Source of the DNA: Halomicrobium sp. LC1Hm
GTDB lineage: Archaea > Halobacteriota > Halobacteria > Halobacteriales > Haloarculaceae
DNA length: 64,000 nucleotides
Direction: 5' to 3'
Assembly: GCF_009617995.1 (NCBI RefSeq)
Contig: NZ_CP044130.1
Span: 124,001 to 188,000 of the forward strand
The translations under genes were made by a program, and so were the position numbers. The notes under the pieces are model-generated. The model was not told the origin of the DNA. It saw nothing but the letters and a program-made list of their open reading frames with translations, and made no database searches. Within the stretch, counting starts at the first letter, position 1, and each line of letters begins with the position of its first letter. This document shows positions 50,418 through 59,616 of the stretch, piece after piece.

Positions 50418-51749
50418 CTACTCGTCGGCGAGACGCCCGGGCGTCCACTCGCCGTCGAAGTCTTCGTGGGTGAAGGCCCTGGCGTCGTCGCCCGCGTAGG
50501 TGGCCACGAGCTGGCCGTCGCCTTCGAGGTAGTACTTGTAGGTCGTCAGCCCGGCCAGGCCGACCGGGCCGCGAGCGTGGATCTTCCCCGTCGAGATGCC
50601 GACCTCCGCGCCGAGGCCGTAGCGGTAGCCGTCGGCGAAGCGAGTCGAGGCGTTGTGGAAGACGCTCGCGGCGTCGATGCCGGTCATGAACAGCTCGGCG
50701 GTCTCGGCGTCCTCGGTGACGATCGACTCGGTGTGTTTCGAGCCGTGAGCGTTGACGTGCTCGACGGCCTGGTACACGTCCGAGACGACCTTGATCGACA
50801 GTTCGAGGTCGCCGTACTCGCTGTCCCAGTCGTCGTCGGTCGCCTCGCCCACGTCGACGATCTCGCGGGTCGCCTCGTCACCGCGGAGCTCGACGCCGGC
50901 CGCCTCGTAGCGCTCGACGATGGCCGGCAGGAACGTCGCTGCGACGCTGTCGTCGACCAGCAGCGTCTCGACGGCGTTACAGACCGCCGGGTACTGGACC
51001 TTGGCGTCGAAGGCGATCTCTTCGGCCTGTTCGAGGTTTGCGGCCTCGTCGACGTAGACGTGACAGATCCCTTCGGTGTGGCCCAGCACGGGGATCTGGG
51101 TGTTGTTCTGGATGTAGGAGACGAACTCCGAGGAGCCACGGGGCATCAGCAGGTCCACCTTGTCGTCCATCTCCAGCAGCGCGTCGACTTCCTCGTGGGC
51201 TTCGATGAGCTGGACCCAGCCGTCTGGCAGTTCGGCGGTCGCCTCGCGGATGAGTTCATAGAGGACGCGGTTGGACTCGCTGGCCTCGCTGCCGCCCTTG
51301 AGGATGACGGCGTTGCCGGACTTGAGCGCGAGGGCGGCGATCTGGACCAGCGCGTCTGGCCGCGACTCGAAGATGGTGCCGACGACGCCGATCGGCACGG
51401 CGACCTTGTACAGTTCGAGGTCCGCGTCCAGTTCTCGGGCCGCGAGCGTCTCGCCGAGGGGATCGTCCTGTTGGGCGACGCTCTCGACCATCTCGGCGAT
51501 GCTCTCAAGTTTCGCGTCGTCGAGCTTCAGGCGATCGACGAGTGCCTGGGTGTACTCGCCGCGTTCGAGCATGGCCTCTGCCTCCTGTACGTCGGTCGCG
51601 TTGGCTTCACGGATCTCTCTCTCGTGGTCGCGAATGGCGTCGGCGATCGACTCCAGCGCCGCGTCGCGGGTCGCCTCGTCGACGTTTGCCAGCCGCAGTG
51701 CGGCGTGCTGTGCGTCGGTCACCTGGGATTCGGTGTCGTACTCAGTCAT
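50418..51749 (-). CDS. proA: Gamma-glutamyl phosphate reductase (glutamate-5-semialdehyde dehydrogenase)
   Basis: This is the second enzyme of proline synthesis, 443 residues: NADPH-dependent reduction of glutamyl-5-phosphate to the semialdehyde. Aldehyde-dehydrogenase fold; the catalytic Cys lies in [14 protein letters not shown]; also [13 protein letters not shown] and [20 protein letters not shown]. It overlaps proB by 8 nt, completing the order proC-proB-proA. Directly after its stop codon lies the truncated ABC ATPase, so its 3' flank has been rearranged, but the protein looks complete. Confidence 0.97.
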   Translation of the reverse strand: MTEYDTESQVTDAQHAALRLANVDEATRDAALESIADAIRDHEREIREANATDVQEAEAMLERGEYTQALVDRLKLDDAKLESIAEMVESVAQQDDPLGETLAARELDADLELYKVAVPIGVVGTIFESRPDALVQIAALALKSGNAVILKGGSEASESNRVLYELIREATAELPDGWVQLIEAHEEVDALLEMDDKVDLLMPRGSSEFVSYIQNNTQIPVLGHTEGICHVYVDEAANLEQAEEIAFDAKVQYPAVCNAVETLLVDDSVAATFLPAIVERYEAAGVELRGDEATREIVDVGEATDDDWDSEYGDLELSIKVVSDVYQAVEHVNAHGSKHTESIVTEDAETAELFMTGIDAASVFHNASTRFADGYRYGLGAEVGISTGKIHARGPVGLAGLTTYKYYLEGDGQLVATYAGDDARAFTHEDFDGEWTPGRLADE

Positions 51750-52590
51750 CTGTGGCTCCGTTTATCGGGACGAATAGCGTGCCCACCGATTTGGCAGTAG
51801 CGATCCGTTCCAGCACGTCGCGGTCCGCCGAGCCGGCGATGATCGCCGGTGTGCCGTGTTCGCTCACGTCGCGCGCGCCCTCGACTTTCGTCTGGATGCC
51901 GCCGAACTCGGCGGTGGTGCTGTCGTCGACGAGCGACTGGACGGCGTCGTAGTTCGTGCCGACGGCCTCGATCAGCTCCGCGTCGTCGTCGTCTTTCGGG
52001 TTGCCCGTGTAGACGCCGCCGACGTCGGTCAGGGTCACCAGCAGGTCGACGTTGACGCCGATGGCCACCGACGCCGAGAGCATGTCGTTGTCGCCGATCT
52101 GGATCTCCTCGGTCGCGATCGCGTCGTTCTCGTTGATGATCGGCACGATCCCCCAGTCGAACAGGGTCTCGATGGTGTTGCGGACGTTCGTGAACCGTTC
52201 GGGGTTGGACAGATCGTGCTCGGTCAGCAGGATCTGTGCGACCGTCTGGTCGTAGCGGTCGAAGCTCTGGGTGTAGTGGCGCATCAGGTGGCTCTGTCCG
52301 ACCGTCGAGAGGGCCTGGCTCTCCTCGACGGTCTCGGTCTCCTCGTCGATCAGCCCCTTGCCCGCACCGACCGCGCCCGACGAGACCAGCAGCACGTCTT
52401 TCCCCCGCTTCCGGAGGTCCATGATGTCGCTGACCAGCTTGTCGAGCTTCACGCGATCGAGCTGGGAGTCGTCGTCGGTCAGCGAGTTCGTCCCCGCCTT
52501 GACGATCACGCGCTGGGCGTCGGCGGCCTGCTCGCGGGCCCGCTCGACGGTCGCCTCGTCGACGGTCGCGATCGCCGACTGCTCACTCAT
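51742..52590 (-). CDS. proB: Glutamate 5-kinase
   Basis: This is the first enzyme of proline synthesis, 282 residues: ATP-dependent phosphorylation of glutamate. Amino-acid-kinase fold with [36 protein letters not shown] and the nucleotide loop [19 protein letters not shown]. It lacks the C-terminal PUA domain found in the E. coli enzyme, as usual in archaea. It overlaps both neighbours by 8 nt, so it is translationally coupled. Confidence 0.97.
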   Translation of the reverse strand: MSEQSAIATVDEATVERAREQAADAQRVIVKAGTNSLTDDDSQLDRVKLDKLVSDIMDLRKRGKDVLLVSSGAVGAGKGLIDEETETVEESQALSTVGQSHLMRHYTQSFDRYDQTVAQILLTEHDLSNPERFTNVRNTIETLFDWGIVPIINENDAIATEEIQIGDNDMLSASVAIGVNVDLLVTLTDVGGVYTGNPKDDDDAELIEAVGTNYDAVQSLVDDSTTAEFGGIQTKVEGARDVSEHGTPAIIAGSADRDVLERIATAKSVGTLFVPINGATDD

Positions 52591-53359
52591 CGTCGAACGC
52601 CTCGGCGAGTTCTCGGGACCGCTGCTCGGCGGCTTCGACGGCCTCGACGACGGCCGTGTCGGCGTCGCTGTCCCACAGGACCTCCATCCCCTCGATGGTC
52701 GTCCCGTTGGGCGAGCAGACGGCGTCGATGAGCTCGGAGACGCTCCGGTCGTCTCGGAGGACCGTCTCGGCTGCGCCCTTGAACGTCTGGGCCGCCAGCG
52801 TCTCGGCCTGCTCGGGGTCGAGGCCGCCGTCGATGCCGGCCTCCTTCATCGCGTCGATGAGGTAGAAGGCGAAGGCCGGGCCGCTGCCGTTGACTGCCGT
52901 CGACACGTCCATCAGTTCTTCGTCGATCTCGACGAACTCGCCGACCGCGTCCAGCAGTTCCCGCACGTCGTCGTCGATCCCCGCTCGGGTGGCCGCCGCG
53001 GCCATGTCGCCGGTCTCGGCCGCCAGGTTCGGCATGATCCGGACGACCGTCGCGTCGGTCTCCTCGGCGACGAACGACCGCGGGACGCCCGCCGCGATGG
53101 TGAGAAGCGACTGGTCCGGTCGGAGATCGAGATCAGCGAGGACTGCCGAGACTGCCTTCGGTTTGACTGCCAACACGACGATCGCTGCCTCTCTGGCCGC
53201 GTCGATGTCGTCGGTCGTCTCGTCGGCGTCGTCGGCGACTGACGCCAGCGCCTCGGGATCGAGGTCGATCGCTGTCACTTCGTAGGCTCCGGTCTGGGCG
53301 AGCCCCTTCACGAAGGCCCCACCCATGTTGCCACAGCCGATAACGCTCACGTGTGTCAT
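52583..53359 (-). CDS. proC: Pyrroline-5-carboxylate reductase
   Basis: This is the last enzyme of proline synthesis, 258 residues, from the ATG at 53359 (the longer frame upstream lacks the fold). The Rossmann motif [10 protein letters not shown] is at 6-15; VLAVKP is near 72; the C-terminal proline/substrate region is [19 protein letters not shown]. It is the first gene of the proC-proB-proA operon. Confidence 0.97.
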   Translation of the reverse strand: MTHVSVIGCGNMGGAFVKGLAQTGAYEVTAIDLDPEALASVADDADETTDDIDAAREAAIVVLAVKPKAVSAVLADLDLRPDQSLLTIAAGVPRSFVAEETDATVVRIMPNLAAETGDMAAAATRAGIDDDVRELLDAVGEFVEIDEELMDVSTAVNGSGPAFAFYLIDAMKEAGIDGGLDPEQAETLAAQTFKGAAETVLRDDRSVSELIDAVCSPNGTTIEGMEVLWDSDADTAVVEAVEAAEQRSRELAEAFDDE

Positions 53360-53449
53360 CCTATCTCCACAGGGGAGACTGAGGTACATACCAACTACGG
53401 CTTCGTCCGAGCAGCGCGACGCTGCCCGGTCGATCACACGCTACCTGGC

Positions 53450-53803
53450 TCACGCGGTGTACTGTTCGACGAGCGACCGTAGCTCGTCTTCGCCCTGGAC
53501 GCCGACGATCTCTTCGACCTGCTCGCCGTCGGCAAAGAGGACGAGCGTGGGCACGCCGCGGACGCCGTAGGCCGTCGCGAGCTGCTGGTTCTCGTCGACG
53601 TCGACTTTCGCCACGGCGGCGTCCGTCTCGGCCGCGAGGGCCTCGACGACCGGTTCGAGCATCTGGCAGGGGCCACACCAGTCGGCGTAGAAGTCCGCCA
53701 GGACGACGTCGTAGTCTGCGACTGCGTCGTTCAGCTCGGACTGTCCGTCGACGTGTACTGGCTCCGTCGGCGCGCTGGCATCCGTTTCGATATCGGTTGT
53801 CAT
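53450..53803 (-). CDS. trxA: Thioredoxin
   Basis: This is a 117-residue cytoplasmic thiol-disulfide oxidoreductase. The active site WCGPC has Cys43 and Cys46, the cis-Pro is in GVRGVPTLVLFADG. An N-terminal extension of about 20 acidic residues precedes the fold. The ATG at 53803 has TTAA 27 nt upstream, and the 23-bp GTYTTG-N11-CAATAC dyad lies directly before that TATA box. Confidence 0.95.
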   Translation of the reverse strand: MTTDIETDASAPTEPVHVDGQSELNDAVADYDVVLADFYADWCGPCQMLEPVVEALAAETDAAVAKVDVDENQQLATAYGVRGVPTLVLFADGEQVEEIVGVQGEDELRSLVEQYTA

Positions 53804-53835
53804 CACTCCATCGTAGGTGGCTCTCGTAGTTAAGA

Positions 53836-53858
53836 GTTTTGGACGTACCAAACAATAC
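53836..53858 (-). promoter_or_regulatory. Redox/sulfur dyad site 1: GTTTTG-N11-CAATAC
   Basis: It lies 33-55 nt upstream of the thioredoxin start codon and just upstream of its TATA element. The same dyad with the same 11-nt spacing is found at 56114, 58238 and 60916. Confidence 0.65.
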
Positions 53859-54006
53859 TGCTGGCAGGCCCAGTCAGCCGACGACGGGCTGTCGCACTCT
53901 CTCCGGCACGTGCGACTCGGGAGCACGAATCCGGTGAAAATCCACAGCAGGCAGTCTCAGCGGGAGGGGCGTCGCGTGGCGGGGTCGGGGCTGTCGAACC
54001 GGGGGC

Positions 54007-54411
54007 TCAGCCCTCGACCGACGGCGCTGTCGCGTCGCGATCTTCGTACTTCGTCTCGAACTCCTGGATGAGCTGGCCCATCTTCGCGTACCAGTCGTTG
54101 AGGAGCCGCTGCATGTCGTCCGCGATGTTCGCGGGGTCGGTCGGTCTGTAGACGTGGTAGTAGCCTCCTTGGTCGTAGTTGACCTGTTCTTTCTGGATGA
54201 ATCCGGACTGGAGGAGCCGCTGTACGGCCCGGTACGCGGTCGAGCGTTCACGGTCGACGGCGTCTGCGATCTCGTCGACGGTGAGCGCGTCCTCGGTGTC
54301 GACGAGCGACTGGAAGACCTCTCGATCGAGCTGTTTGAGTCCGTGGAAACACTCCAGAAGCCCCTCACACTCCATGTCCCGCTGAAGCTGTTCAGACATC
54401 GAATCTGGCAT
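54007..54411 (-). CDS. TrmB-like winged-helix transcriptional regulator
   Basis: This is a 134-residue protein from the ATG at 54411; GTTAAAAG 30 nt upstream is its TATA box. The central winged helix is VFQSLVDTEDALTVDEIADA then RERSTAYRAVQRLLQSGFIQ. The N-terminal part has CEGLLECFHGLKQLD with two cysteines, Cys14 and Cys20 (counted from 54411), possible redox sensors. The C-terminal helix is a dimerisation coiled coil. Its position in the island and a degenerate dyad in its own promoter make it the prime candidate to bind the GTYTTG-N11-CAATAC sites; this is inference. Confidence 0.87.
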   Translation of the reverse strand: MPDSMSEQLQRDMECEGLLECFHGLKQLDREVFQSLVDTEDALTVDEIADAVDRERSTAYRAVQRLLQSGFIQKEQVNYDQGGYYHVYRPTDPANIADDMQRLLNDWYAKMGQLIQEFETKYEDRDATAPSVEG

Positions 54412-54447
54412 CGGTATCGAGTACACGTACGGCCTACCGCGTTAAAA

Positions 54448-54470
54448 GACTTGTGTGCGAATTCCACAAT
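54448..54470 (-). promoter_or_regulatory. Degenerate dyad GACTTG-N11-CACAAT at the regulator promoter
   Basis: It is in the same position relative to the TATA box as in the thioredoxin promoter and with the same 11-nt spacing, but both half-sites deviate from the consensus. Confidence 0.3.
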
Positions 54471-54610
54471 GCCGCACGAACTCCTGCCGGCAGATCGACG
54501 GCGTGAGCCAGTGGCGGACACCGTGGCTCGTCCGGCTGCCGATCTTGTCTCTTTCGCGAACTATCACCCGGCGGACGGGACCCTTCAGTCTGCACGACGG
54601 CCGGCAGGAA

Positions 54611-55729
54611 TCAGGTCCACTCCGGTTCGAGCGCGTCGAGCAGGCTGTCGATCTCGCTGCGGGTGTTGACCGCGTGGACCGACGCGCGGACTGCGTTCGG
54701 TGTCGGCAGAGCGCGAACGACGATCCCTCGCGAGGCGAGGCGATCGACCGTCGCCTCGGGGTCGTCGACGTCGATCGTGACGAGTCCCGACTCCGGTTCC
54801 GCCGGACTGTGGAGTCGTTCGTTCGGGACACCGTCGGTCAACTGCCCGGCCAACTCCTGAATCTGGCTCTCGATGCGGCCGACGCCCACCTCCTCGATCA
54901 CGTCGATCGCCTCGGCCAGCGCGACGTGTGGCGCGGGGTTCGACGAGCCGACCTCGAATCGCCCCGCGCCGGGTACGAACTCGTATGGATCTGCCGTCGG
55001 TGTCTCGACGCTTCGGTAGCCGACTGTCGCGGGCCTGAGCGATTCTGCCGACGCCCGGTCGACGTAGAGGAAACCACCGCCCCACAGCCCAAGCAGCCAC
55101 TTGTGACCGGCCGCCGCGACGGCGTCTGCGCCCCACTGGGCGACGTTCATCGGGAGCTGACCCGGCACCTGTACGGCGTCGACGAGCGCGAACGCGCCGG
55201 CCTCGTGGGTGATCTCGACGAGGTCCGCGACGGGCAGGCGAGTGCCGTGCGTCCACGTCACGGCACTGAAACACGCGAGTCGCGCGCCGTCGACGGCCGC
55301 GGCGAAGGCGTCGCGGTCGACCCGTCCGTCCTCGGTCTCGACGACGCGAACCTCGACGCCTTCCCGTTCCAGGCGTTGCCACGGGAGCGTCCCGGCCGGA
55401 TGTTCGAGATCGGTCCGAACGACCACGTCACCGGGCTGCCAGTCGATCGCGTTCGCGACGGCGTTGATGCCGGCAGTCGTACTCTCCGTGAGCGCGATCT
55501 CGGGGGGCGCTGCACCGACGAAGTCGGCGACCCGCTCTCGGGTCCGGTCGTAGGCGTCGAACGCCACGTCGTACGGATCGTTTCGAGCGCTCGTCTCGTA
55601 CTCGTGTCTCCGGACGAACTCGTCGGCCGCTTCGACGACGTACCGCGGACTCGGCCCGTGAGCGCCGAAGTTCAGGTAGATGTCCTCGTGCAGGGCGGGC
55701 GTGTCGGCGCGAAGTTCTCTGGGATTCAT
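54611..55729 (-). CDS. PLP-dependent aminotransferase class V
   Basis: This is a 372-residue enzyme of the NifS/SufS/isopenicillin-N-epimerase fold. The PLP lysine is in AAGHKWLLGLWGGGF, with the cofactor Asp in FALVDAVQVPG and the TESTTAGINAVANAI loop. A conserved active-site Cys of cysteine desulfurases is not obvious in the C-terminal region, so it may be an aminotransferase or epimerase rather than a sulfur donor. It lies 15 nt after the second thioredoxin gene in the same operon, which ties it to thiol metabolism. Confidence 0.9.
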   Translation of the reverse strand: MNPRELRADTPALHEDIYLNFGAHGPSPRYVVEAADEFVRRHEYETSARNDPYDVAFDAYDRTRERVADFVGAAPPEIALTESTTAGINAVANAIDWQPGDVVVRTDLEHPAGTLPWQRLEREGVEVRVVETEDGRVDRDAFAAAVDGARLACFSAVTWTHGTRLPVADLVEITHEAGAFALVDAVQVPGQLPMNVAQWGADAVAAAGHKWLLGLWGGGFLYVDRASAESLRPATVGYRSVETPTADPYEFVPGAGRFEVGSSNPAPHVALAEAIDVIEEVGVGRIESQIQELAGQLTDGVPNERLHSPAEPESGLVTIDVDDPEATVDRLASRGIVVRALPTPNAVRASVHAVNTRSEIDSLLDALEPEWT

Positions 55730-55744
55730 GTCGTTTTCGATGAA

Positions 55745-56083
55745 TCAGTCGCTATACCGGGCGATCAGGTCGCGAAGTGACTGTTCGCTCTGGCCGCCAC
55801 GAAGCTGTTTCACCGGCTGCCCGTCGGCGAACAGGACGAACGTGGGTGTGCTCTGGGCACCGAACTCGATCGCGGTTTCGAGGTTCGATTCGATGTCGAT
55901 CGTCAGGATCGTCGCATCAGTGTCGTTCGCGAGTGCTTCCAGAACCGGCTTCATTCGCTTGCAGGTGCCACACCACTCCGTGTAGAATTCCGCGAGCGCG
56001 ACGCTACTGTCTCCGAGGACCGTGGCGATGTCGTCATCACCGAGTGAAACCACGCTGTCCGTCTCCGCTGTCTGTGTCGACAT
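55745..56083 (-). CDS. Thioredoxin (WCGTC variant)
   Basis: This is a 112-residue thioredoxin fold. The active site is WCGTC (Cys38, Cys41) instead of WCGPC, which usually changes the redox potential. The cis-Pro is in AQSTPTFVLFADG. TATA element TTTAAT 27 nt upstream, preceded directly by the dyad at 56114. The aminotransferase gene follows 15 nt downstream. Confidence 0.93.
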   Translation of the reverse strand: MSTQTAETDSVVSLGDDDIATVLGDSSVALAEFYTEWCGTCKRMKPVLEALANDTDATILTIDIESNLETAIEFGAQSTPTFVLFADGQPVKQLRGGQSEQSLRDLIARYSD

Positions 56084-56113
56084 TACCGGATACTACGCGC
56101 TGGCTGTTTAATA

Positions 56114-56136
56114 GTCTTGGGCTAACTATACAATAC
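56114..56136 (-). promoter_or_regulatory. Redox/sulfur dyad site 2: GTCTTG-N11-CAATAC
   Basis: It lies 31-53 nt upstream of the second thioredoxin gene, just before its TATA element; same arrangement as site 1. Confidence 0.65.
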
Positions 56137-56190
56137 AATTGCGCGCGGTCCCCCTCTCGCCGGTGCCAAGAGCGACCGCATCGGTGCTCT

Positions 56191-56817
56191 CTAGCGTGAC
56201 TCTCCGGTGGCGTGTTCGCGACCGATCGCGCCTGCAAGCGCCAACAGGTAGCCCAGTCCGTACTGGACATCCGGATCGCGCAGCCCGCGAAGCAATCCGA
56301 GGAGACCGACGCGTTCAGCCGGTTCTCGTTCCGCGCTACCGACACTCTCCAGTAGCGTCTCGATTCCGTCACGAGTATCGTTGTCCGCGGCCGTCTGTGC
56401 GACCTCGCCGAGCCCGGTGCCGGTGGCGGCCAGCGATTTGACCATCTCGTCGTCGAGCGCCGCGGTCGCCAGTGATCCGACCTCCGCCAGTTCCGCCAGT
56501 TCGTCGAGCGTTCCGCTCTCTTGCAGCGCGAGCAGGGTTTCGAGCGCGTCCTGTAGCTCGTCGCCGTTGTCGCCGACGGTCTCGGCCAGCGCGACGGTCT
56601 CGTCGGTCGCGAGCCCGTCTGCGGACTCGACGAGCGTCGATCCCGTCGACGAGAGCTCCCGTACCATCTCGTCGTCGAGGGCGCTCTCACCGAGCGAGAG
56701 CACGTCGAGCAGTTCGTTGACGGCGTCGAGACGTGCCACGAACTCGGCGACTGCCTCTGGATTTTCCTCGATCGCTGCTTCGAGGTCGGGTTGCTCAGTG
56801 GCGCGCTCCCCGGACAT
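56191..56817 (-). CDS. DUF1641 protein (SQR partner)
   Basis: This is a 208-residue acidic helical protein from the ATG at 56817, 2 nt after the SQR stop codon. DUF1641 proteins are found next to sulfide:quinone oxidoreductase or formate dehydrogenase genes. An internal duplication is visible: SALDDEMVRELSSTG in the first half and AALDDEMVKSLAATG about 75 residues later. The C-terminus GLLRGLRDPDVQYGLGYLLA is the most family-like part. It may be a membrane-peripheral partner of the flavoprotein. Confidence 0.88.
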   Translation of the reverse strand: MSGERATEQPDLEAAIEENPEAVAEFVARLDAVNELLDVLSLGESALDDEMVRELSSTGSTLVESADGLATDETVALAETVGDNGDELQDALETLLALQESGTLDELAELAEVGSLATAALDDEMVKSLAATGTGLGEVAQTAADNDTRDGIETLLESVGSAEREPAERVGLLGLLRGLRDPDVQYGLGYLLALAGAIGREHATGESR

Positions 56818-56819
56818 CG

Positions 56820-57965
56820 TCAGAGCAACCCCCGTGCGGTGAGCCAGTACGCCTCGTTGTACGCTAGCTTCGACCAGTGGAGCTTCTCCGACGGCGGTGC
56901 GGGCGCGGGCGGCGTCTCGTAGTCGAACTCGACGAACGACGCCGCGTCCATCCCCGTTTCGATGAAACACAGCGTCTTGCCGTCGTAGGTCGCCGTCGCC
57001 GGCCGACCGCGGATCTCGCTTGCGAGGCGCTGGCCGACGACGCCGGCCTGGTAGTGGGCGACGCTGCCCGCGTTCGGGACGCCGGTGTCGGCGGTGTCGC
57101 CGAGCGCGTAGACGTTCTCGGCGGCCTCGGCTTCCAGCGTGTGCTTGTCCACGTCGACCCAGCCGTCGTCGCCCAGCCCCGCCTCCTCGATGAGGTCGAC
57201 GCCGGCGTGGGGCGGGATCGTCACGAGGAGGTCGTAGTCGAGTTCGGTCCCCTCCATGGACGTGATCGTCTCCGCCTCCGGGTCGACCGACTCGGCGTTG
57301 AAGAACGTCTCGACGTCGATGTCCCGTTCTTCCATGATCGGACGGGCCCACTCGGCGATGTGGGGATTGCCGTGGACGCGCTGGATCGGATACGTGTACG
57401 TGATCTCGACATCCTCGCGGAGGCCCCGCTCGCGGAGCCAGTCGTCGGCCATGAAGACGAACTCCAGCGGTGCCGCCGGGCACATGTGGGGCGTCCCGAC
57501 GACGCTCAACACGAGCCTGCCCTCGGTCAGCGACAGCAGTTCGTCGCGCAGATCGACCGCGCCGGACTCGCTGTAGTAGTCGTGGCCGCCGTCGGCGAGC
57601 CCCGGAATCTCCTCCGGTACGAGCGTCGATCCCGTCGCGAGGACGAGGTGGTCGTACTCGATGGTGTCGTCGCCTTCCATGCTCTCCAGGCGCTCGGCGT
57701 CGGTGTCGATCTCGGTCACGCGATCGATCCGGATGTCGACCCGGTCGTCGACGAGGTCTTCGAGCGGCCGCCGGCCGTCGTCGGGCTCGCGCTGGCCGAA
57801 TGGGACGTACAGCCAGACCGGCTTGTAGACGTGGTCGGCGTCGTCGTTGATCAGTGTGATCCGCACGTCTCCAGCGTCGAGTTCGGGTTCGAGGCGGTCG
57901 GCGAGATCGTTCGCGAGGACGGACCCACCGGTCCCGCCGCCGACGATGACGACGTGCTCGGTCAT
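56820..57965 (-). CDS. sqr: Sulfide:quinone oxidoreductase-like flavoprotein
   Basis: This is a 381-residue FAD protein that oxidises sulfide (or a related sulfur compound) and passes electrons to the quinone pool. The dinucleotide-binding motif VGGGTGGSVLAN is at 8-19, and LVLATGSTLVPEEIPG and VYALGDTADTG are typical. Two cysteines are well placed for the redox disulfide: Cys162 (HMCPAAP) and Cys333 (TLCFIETG). The C-terminal region is amphipathic, for membrane contact. The start overlaps the TusA stop (ATGA). Confidence 0.87.
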   Translation of the reverse strand: MTEHVVIVGGGTGGSVLANDLADRLEPELDAGDVRITLINDDADHVYKPVWLYVPFGQREPDDGRRPLEDLVDDRVDIRIDRVTEIDTDAERLESMEGDDTIEYDHLVLATGSTLVPEEIPGLADGGHDYYSESGAVDLRDELLSLTEGRLVLSVVGTPHMCPAAPLEFVFMADDWLRERGLREDVEITYTYPIQRVHGNPHIAEWARPIMEERDIDVETFFNAESVDPEAETITSMEGTELDYDLLVTIPPHAGVDLIEEAGLGDDGWVDVDKHTLEAEAAENVYALGDTADTGVPNAGSVAHYQAGVVGQRLASEIRGRPATATYDGKTLCFIETGMDAASFVEFDYETPPAPAPPSEKLHWSKLAYNEAYWLTARGLL

Positions 57966-58198
57966 GCTTTCTCCACGTAGAACTCGTGGTGGTCGTCCAG
58001 TTCTTCGACGGCGCGCAGTTCGTTGCCGGCTTCCTCGGCCCACTCGGGAACGTCGGACAGTGACTGCTCGTTGTCGCTCAGCAGGCGGACCACCTCGCCG
58101 GAGTCGGCGCTCCGAATGGCTCCGATGAGGTCCATCAGTGGGCCGGGGCAGGCTGCGCCCCTGGCGTCGACGGTTTCGTCGGGTTCCATGTCGGTCAT
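57962..58198 (-). CDS. tusA: TusA-family sulfurtransferase
   Basis: This is a 78-residue small sulfur carrier. The family signature DARGAACPGPLMDL with active Cys17 is intact; persulfide sulfur is carried on this residue. It is the first gene of a tusA-sqr-DUF1641 operon, with 4-nt overlap to sqr. It could accept sulfur from persulfides produced by SQR. An alternative start is three codons further in. Confidence 0.95.
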   Translation of the reverse strand: MTDMEPDETVDARGAACPGPLMDLIGAIRSADSGEVVRLLSDNEQSLSDVPEWAEEAGNELRAVEELDDHHEFYVEKA

Positions 58199-58237
58199 AG
58201 ATCGCTCACAGGTAATCGTTAGGTCTCGACCGTATTA

Positions 58238-58260
58238 GTATTGCACACCAATTCCAAGAC
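58238..58260 (+). promoter_or_regulatory. Redox/sulfur dyad site 3: GTATTG-N11-CAAGAC
   Basis: It lies 40-62 nt upstream of the tusA start. Read on the minus strand it is GTCTTG-N11-CAATAC, i.e. the same dyad in inverse orientation, compatible with a symmetric operator. Confidence 0.6.
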
Positions 58261-58331
58261 TCTGGGAATCCAAAGTTCGGACGGACCCATCATGAGGAAG
58301 TCCGGCGACAACGTGGTCGCGCTGTCAACTG

Positions 58332-59582
58332 TCACTCGTTGGTCTGGGAGTGCCACGTCGCCGGCAGCTGCGTGTAGACGACCGCGTTGTCGACGAGCAC
58401 GTCGACGGGCACGTACTCGTCGGGCGCGTGGACCGTGTCTGTGCCGAGCGCGAACTCGACGGTCGGAATGCCCGCGTGTCGGAGTTTCTTGGCGTCGCCA
58501 CCGCCCGTCGCACTCCGTCGAAAGATCCGCGTTTCCGTCACGTCCGCCGCCGTCGACGCCACCGCTTCGACGAGCGGGCTGTCGGGTGCCTCGGCGGTGC
58601 CGACGCTCCAGGAGACGTCGGCGATCGTGATACCGTCGCAGCCGGCGACACACTCCCGAATGCCCGCCAGTACGTCGGGCGTGTGGACGCCCGCCGTCAG
58701 CCGCACGTCGATCTCGGCGCGGGCGGACTGTGGGACGCTGTTTATCGCGTCACCGCCCTCCAGGACGCCGAGATTGATCGAGGGGTACCAGAACAGTTCC
58801 CGAGCGACGCCTTCGCCCATCGAGGGGGCGTAGTACTCGACGGACTCTTCGACGATGGCTGCCACGTCCGGATCGATTTCGAGGCGTTGGGTTCCGAACC
58901 GCTCGCGCACGGTCTCGACGGCCTCGTAGAGCCGCTCGATTGCGTTGACGCCGACGACTGGCCGGGAGCCGTGGGCACCCTCGCCCGCTGCTTCGAGCGT
59001 CAGCCAGATGCTCCCTCGATCTGCGACCGTGACGGAGTGGCGGCCTTCCGCACAGGTCGGTTCGCCGATCACGCAGGCGTCGGCGTCAAGCATCTCTGCG
59101 TCCAGTAGCGCAGGCAGTCCGGCATCGCCGCCGACTTCCTCGTCGCTCACGAAAGCGAACTGGAGGTCGACGGGCGGGGTCGTGTCGGTGGTCACGAACG
59201 CCTGTATCGTGAACAGCATCGACGCCACGGCACCCTTCATGTCGGTCGCACCGCGGCCGTAGACCCGATCGTCGGCGCGTTCGCCGAGTGGGTCCCGCGT
59301 CCACGCGTCGGCGTCGAACGGGACCGTATCGAGGTGGCCGTTGTACAGCAGCGTGCGGTCGGACTCGCCCGGAACTTCGACGAGCAGATTCGGTTTCGCT
59401 GGATCGACCGCGAACCGCTCGCTGTCGACCGAAAGGGGGTCGAGGAACCGCTCGATCTCGGCGACGATCTCGCGCGTGTCGCCGGGCGGGTTCGACGTGT
59501 CGGCCGCGAGCAGATCGAGGGCGATCTCGCTCAGCTCCTCGCGATGTGCCCGAACGAACGTCGCGGGTGTCGTGTCGGTCAT
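58332..59582 (-). CDS. M20-family deacylase (ArgE/DapE type)
   Basis: This is a 416-residue dinuclear zinc peptidase/deacylase. The metal ligands are visible: His in YNGHLDTVPFD, Asp in RGATDMKGAVA, Glu pair in SDEEVGGDAG, the following Glu/Asp in VIGEPTC, and the last His in LGTDTVHAPDEYV. The substrate of such proteins (N-acyl amino acids, dipeptides) cannot be predicted. An inverted repeat TGTGGT-C-ACCACA lies just before the start. It does not obviously belong to the sulfur genes. Confidence 0.92.
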   Translation of the reverse strand: MTDTTPATFVRAHREELSEIALDLLAADTSNPPGDTREIVAEIERFLDPLSVDSERFAVDPAKPNLLVEVPGESDRTLLYNGHLDTVPFDADAWTRDPLGERADDRVYGRGATDMKGAVASMLFTIQAFVTTDTTPPVDLQFAFVSDEEVGGDAGLPALLDAEMLDADACVIGEPTCAEGRHSVTVADRGSIWLTLEAAGEGAHGSRPVVGVNAIERLYEAVETVRERFGTQRLEIDPDVAAIVEESVEYYAPSMGEGVARELFWYPSINLGVLEGGDAINSVPQSARAEIDVRLTAGVHTPDVLAGIRECVAGCDGITIADVSWSVGTAEAPDSPLVEAVASTAADVTETRIFRRSATGGGDAKKLRHAGIPTVEFALGTDTVHAPDEYVPVDVLVDNAVVYTQLPATWHSQTNE

Positions 59583-59616
59583 GTGTCTGTCTTGGTGTGG
59601 TCACCACAAAAACCGG

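Noticed and set aside
50130-51800. 556-codon open frame antisense to proA and the ABC fragment
   Set aside because: Both minus-strand sequences carry conserved motifs; the antisense translation does not.
53855-53957. Possible degenerate copy of the palindromic repeat after the thioredoxin dyad
   Set aside because: Only the outermost bases (ATACTGCTGGC and GGCAGTCT) resemble the family; no inner palindrome.
54480-54610. CTCCTGCCGGC...GCCGGCAGGAAT pair before the aminotransferase stop codon
   Set aside because: Short GC-rich arms 100 bp apart with no conserved interior; may be chance.
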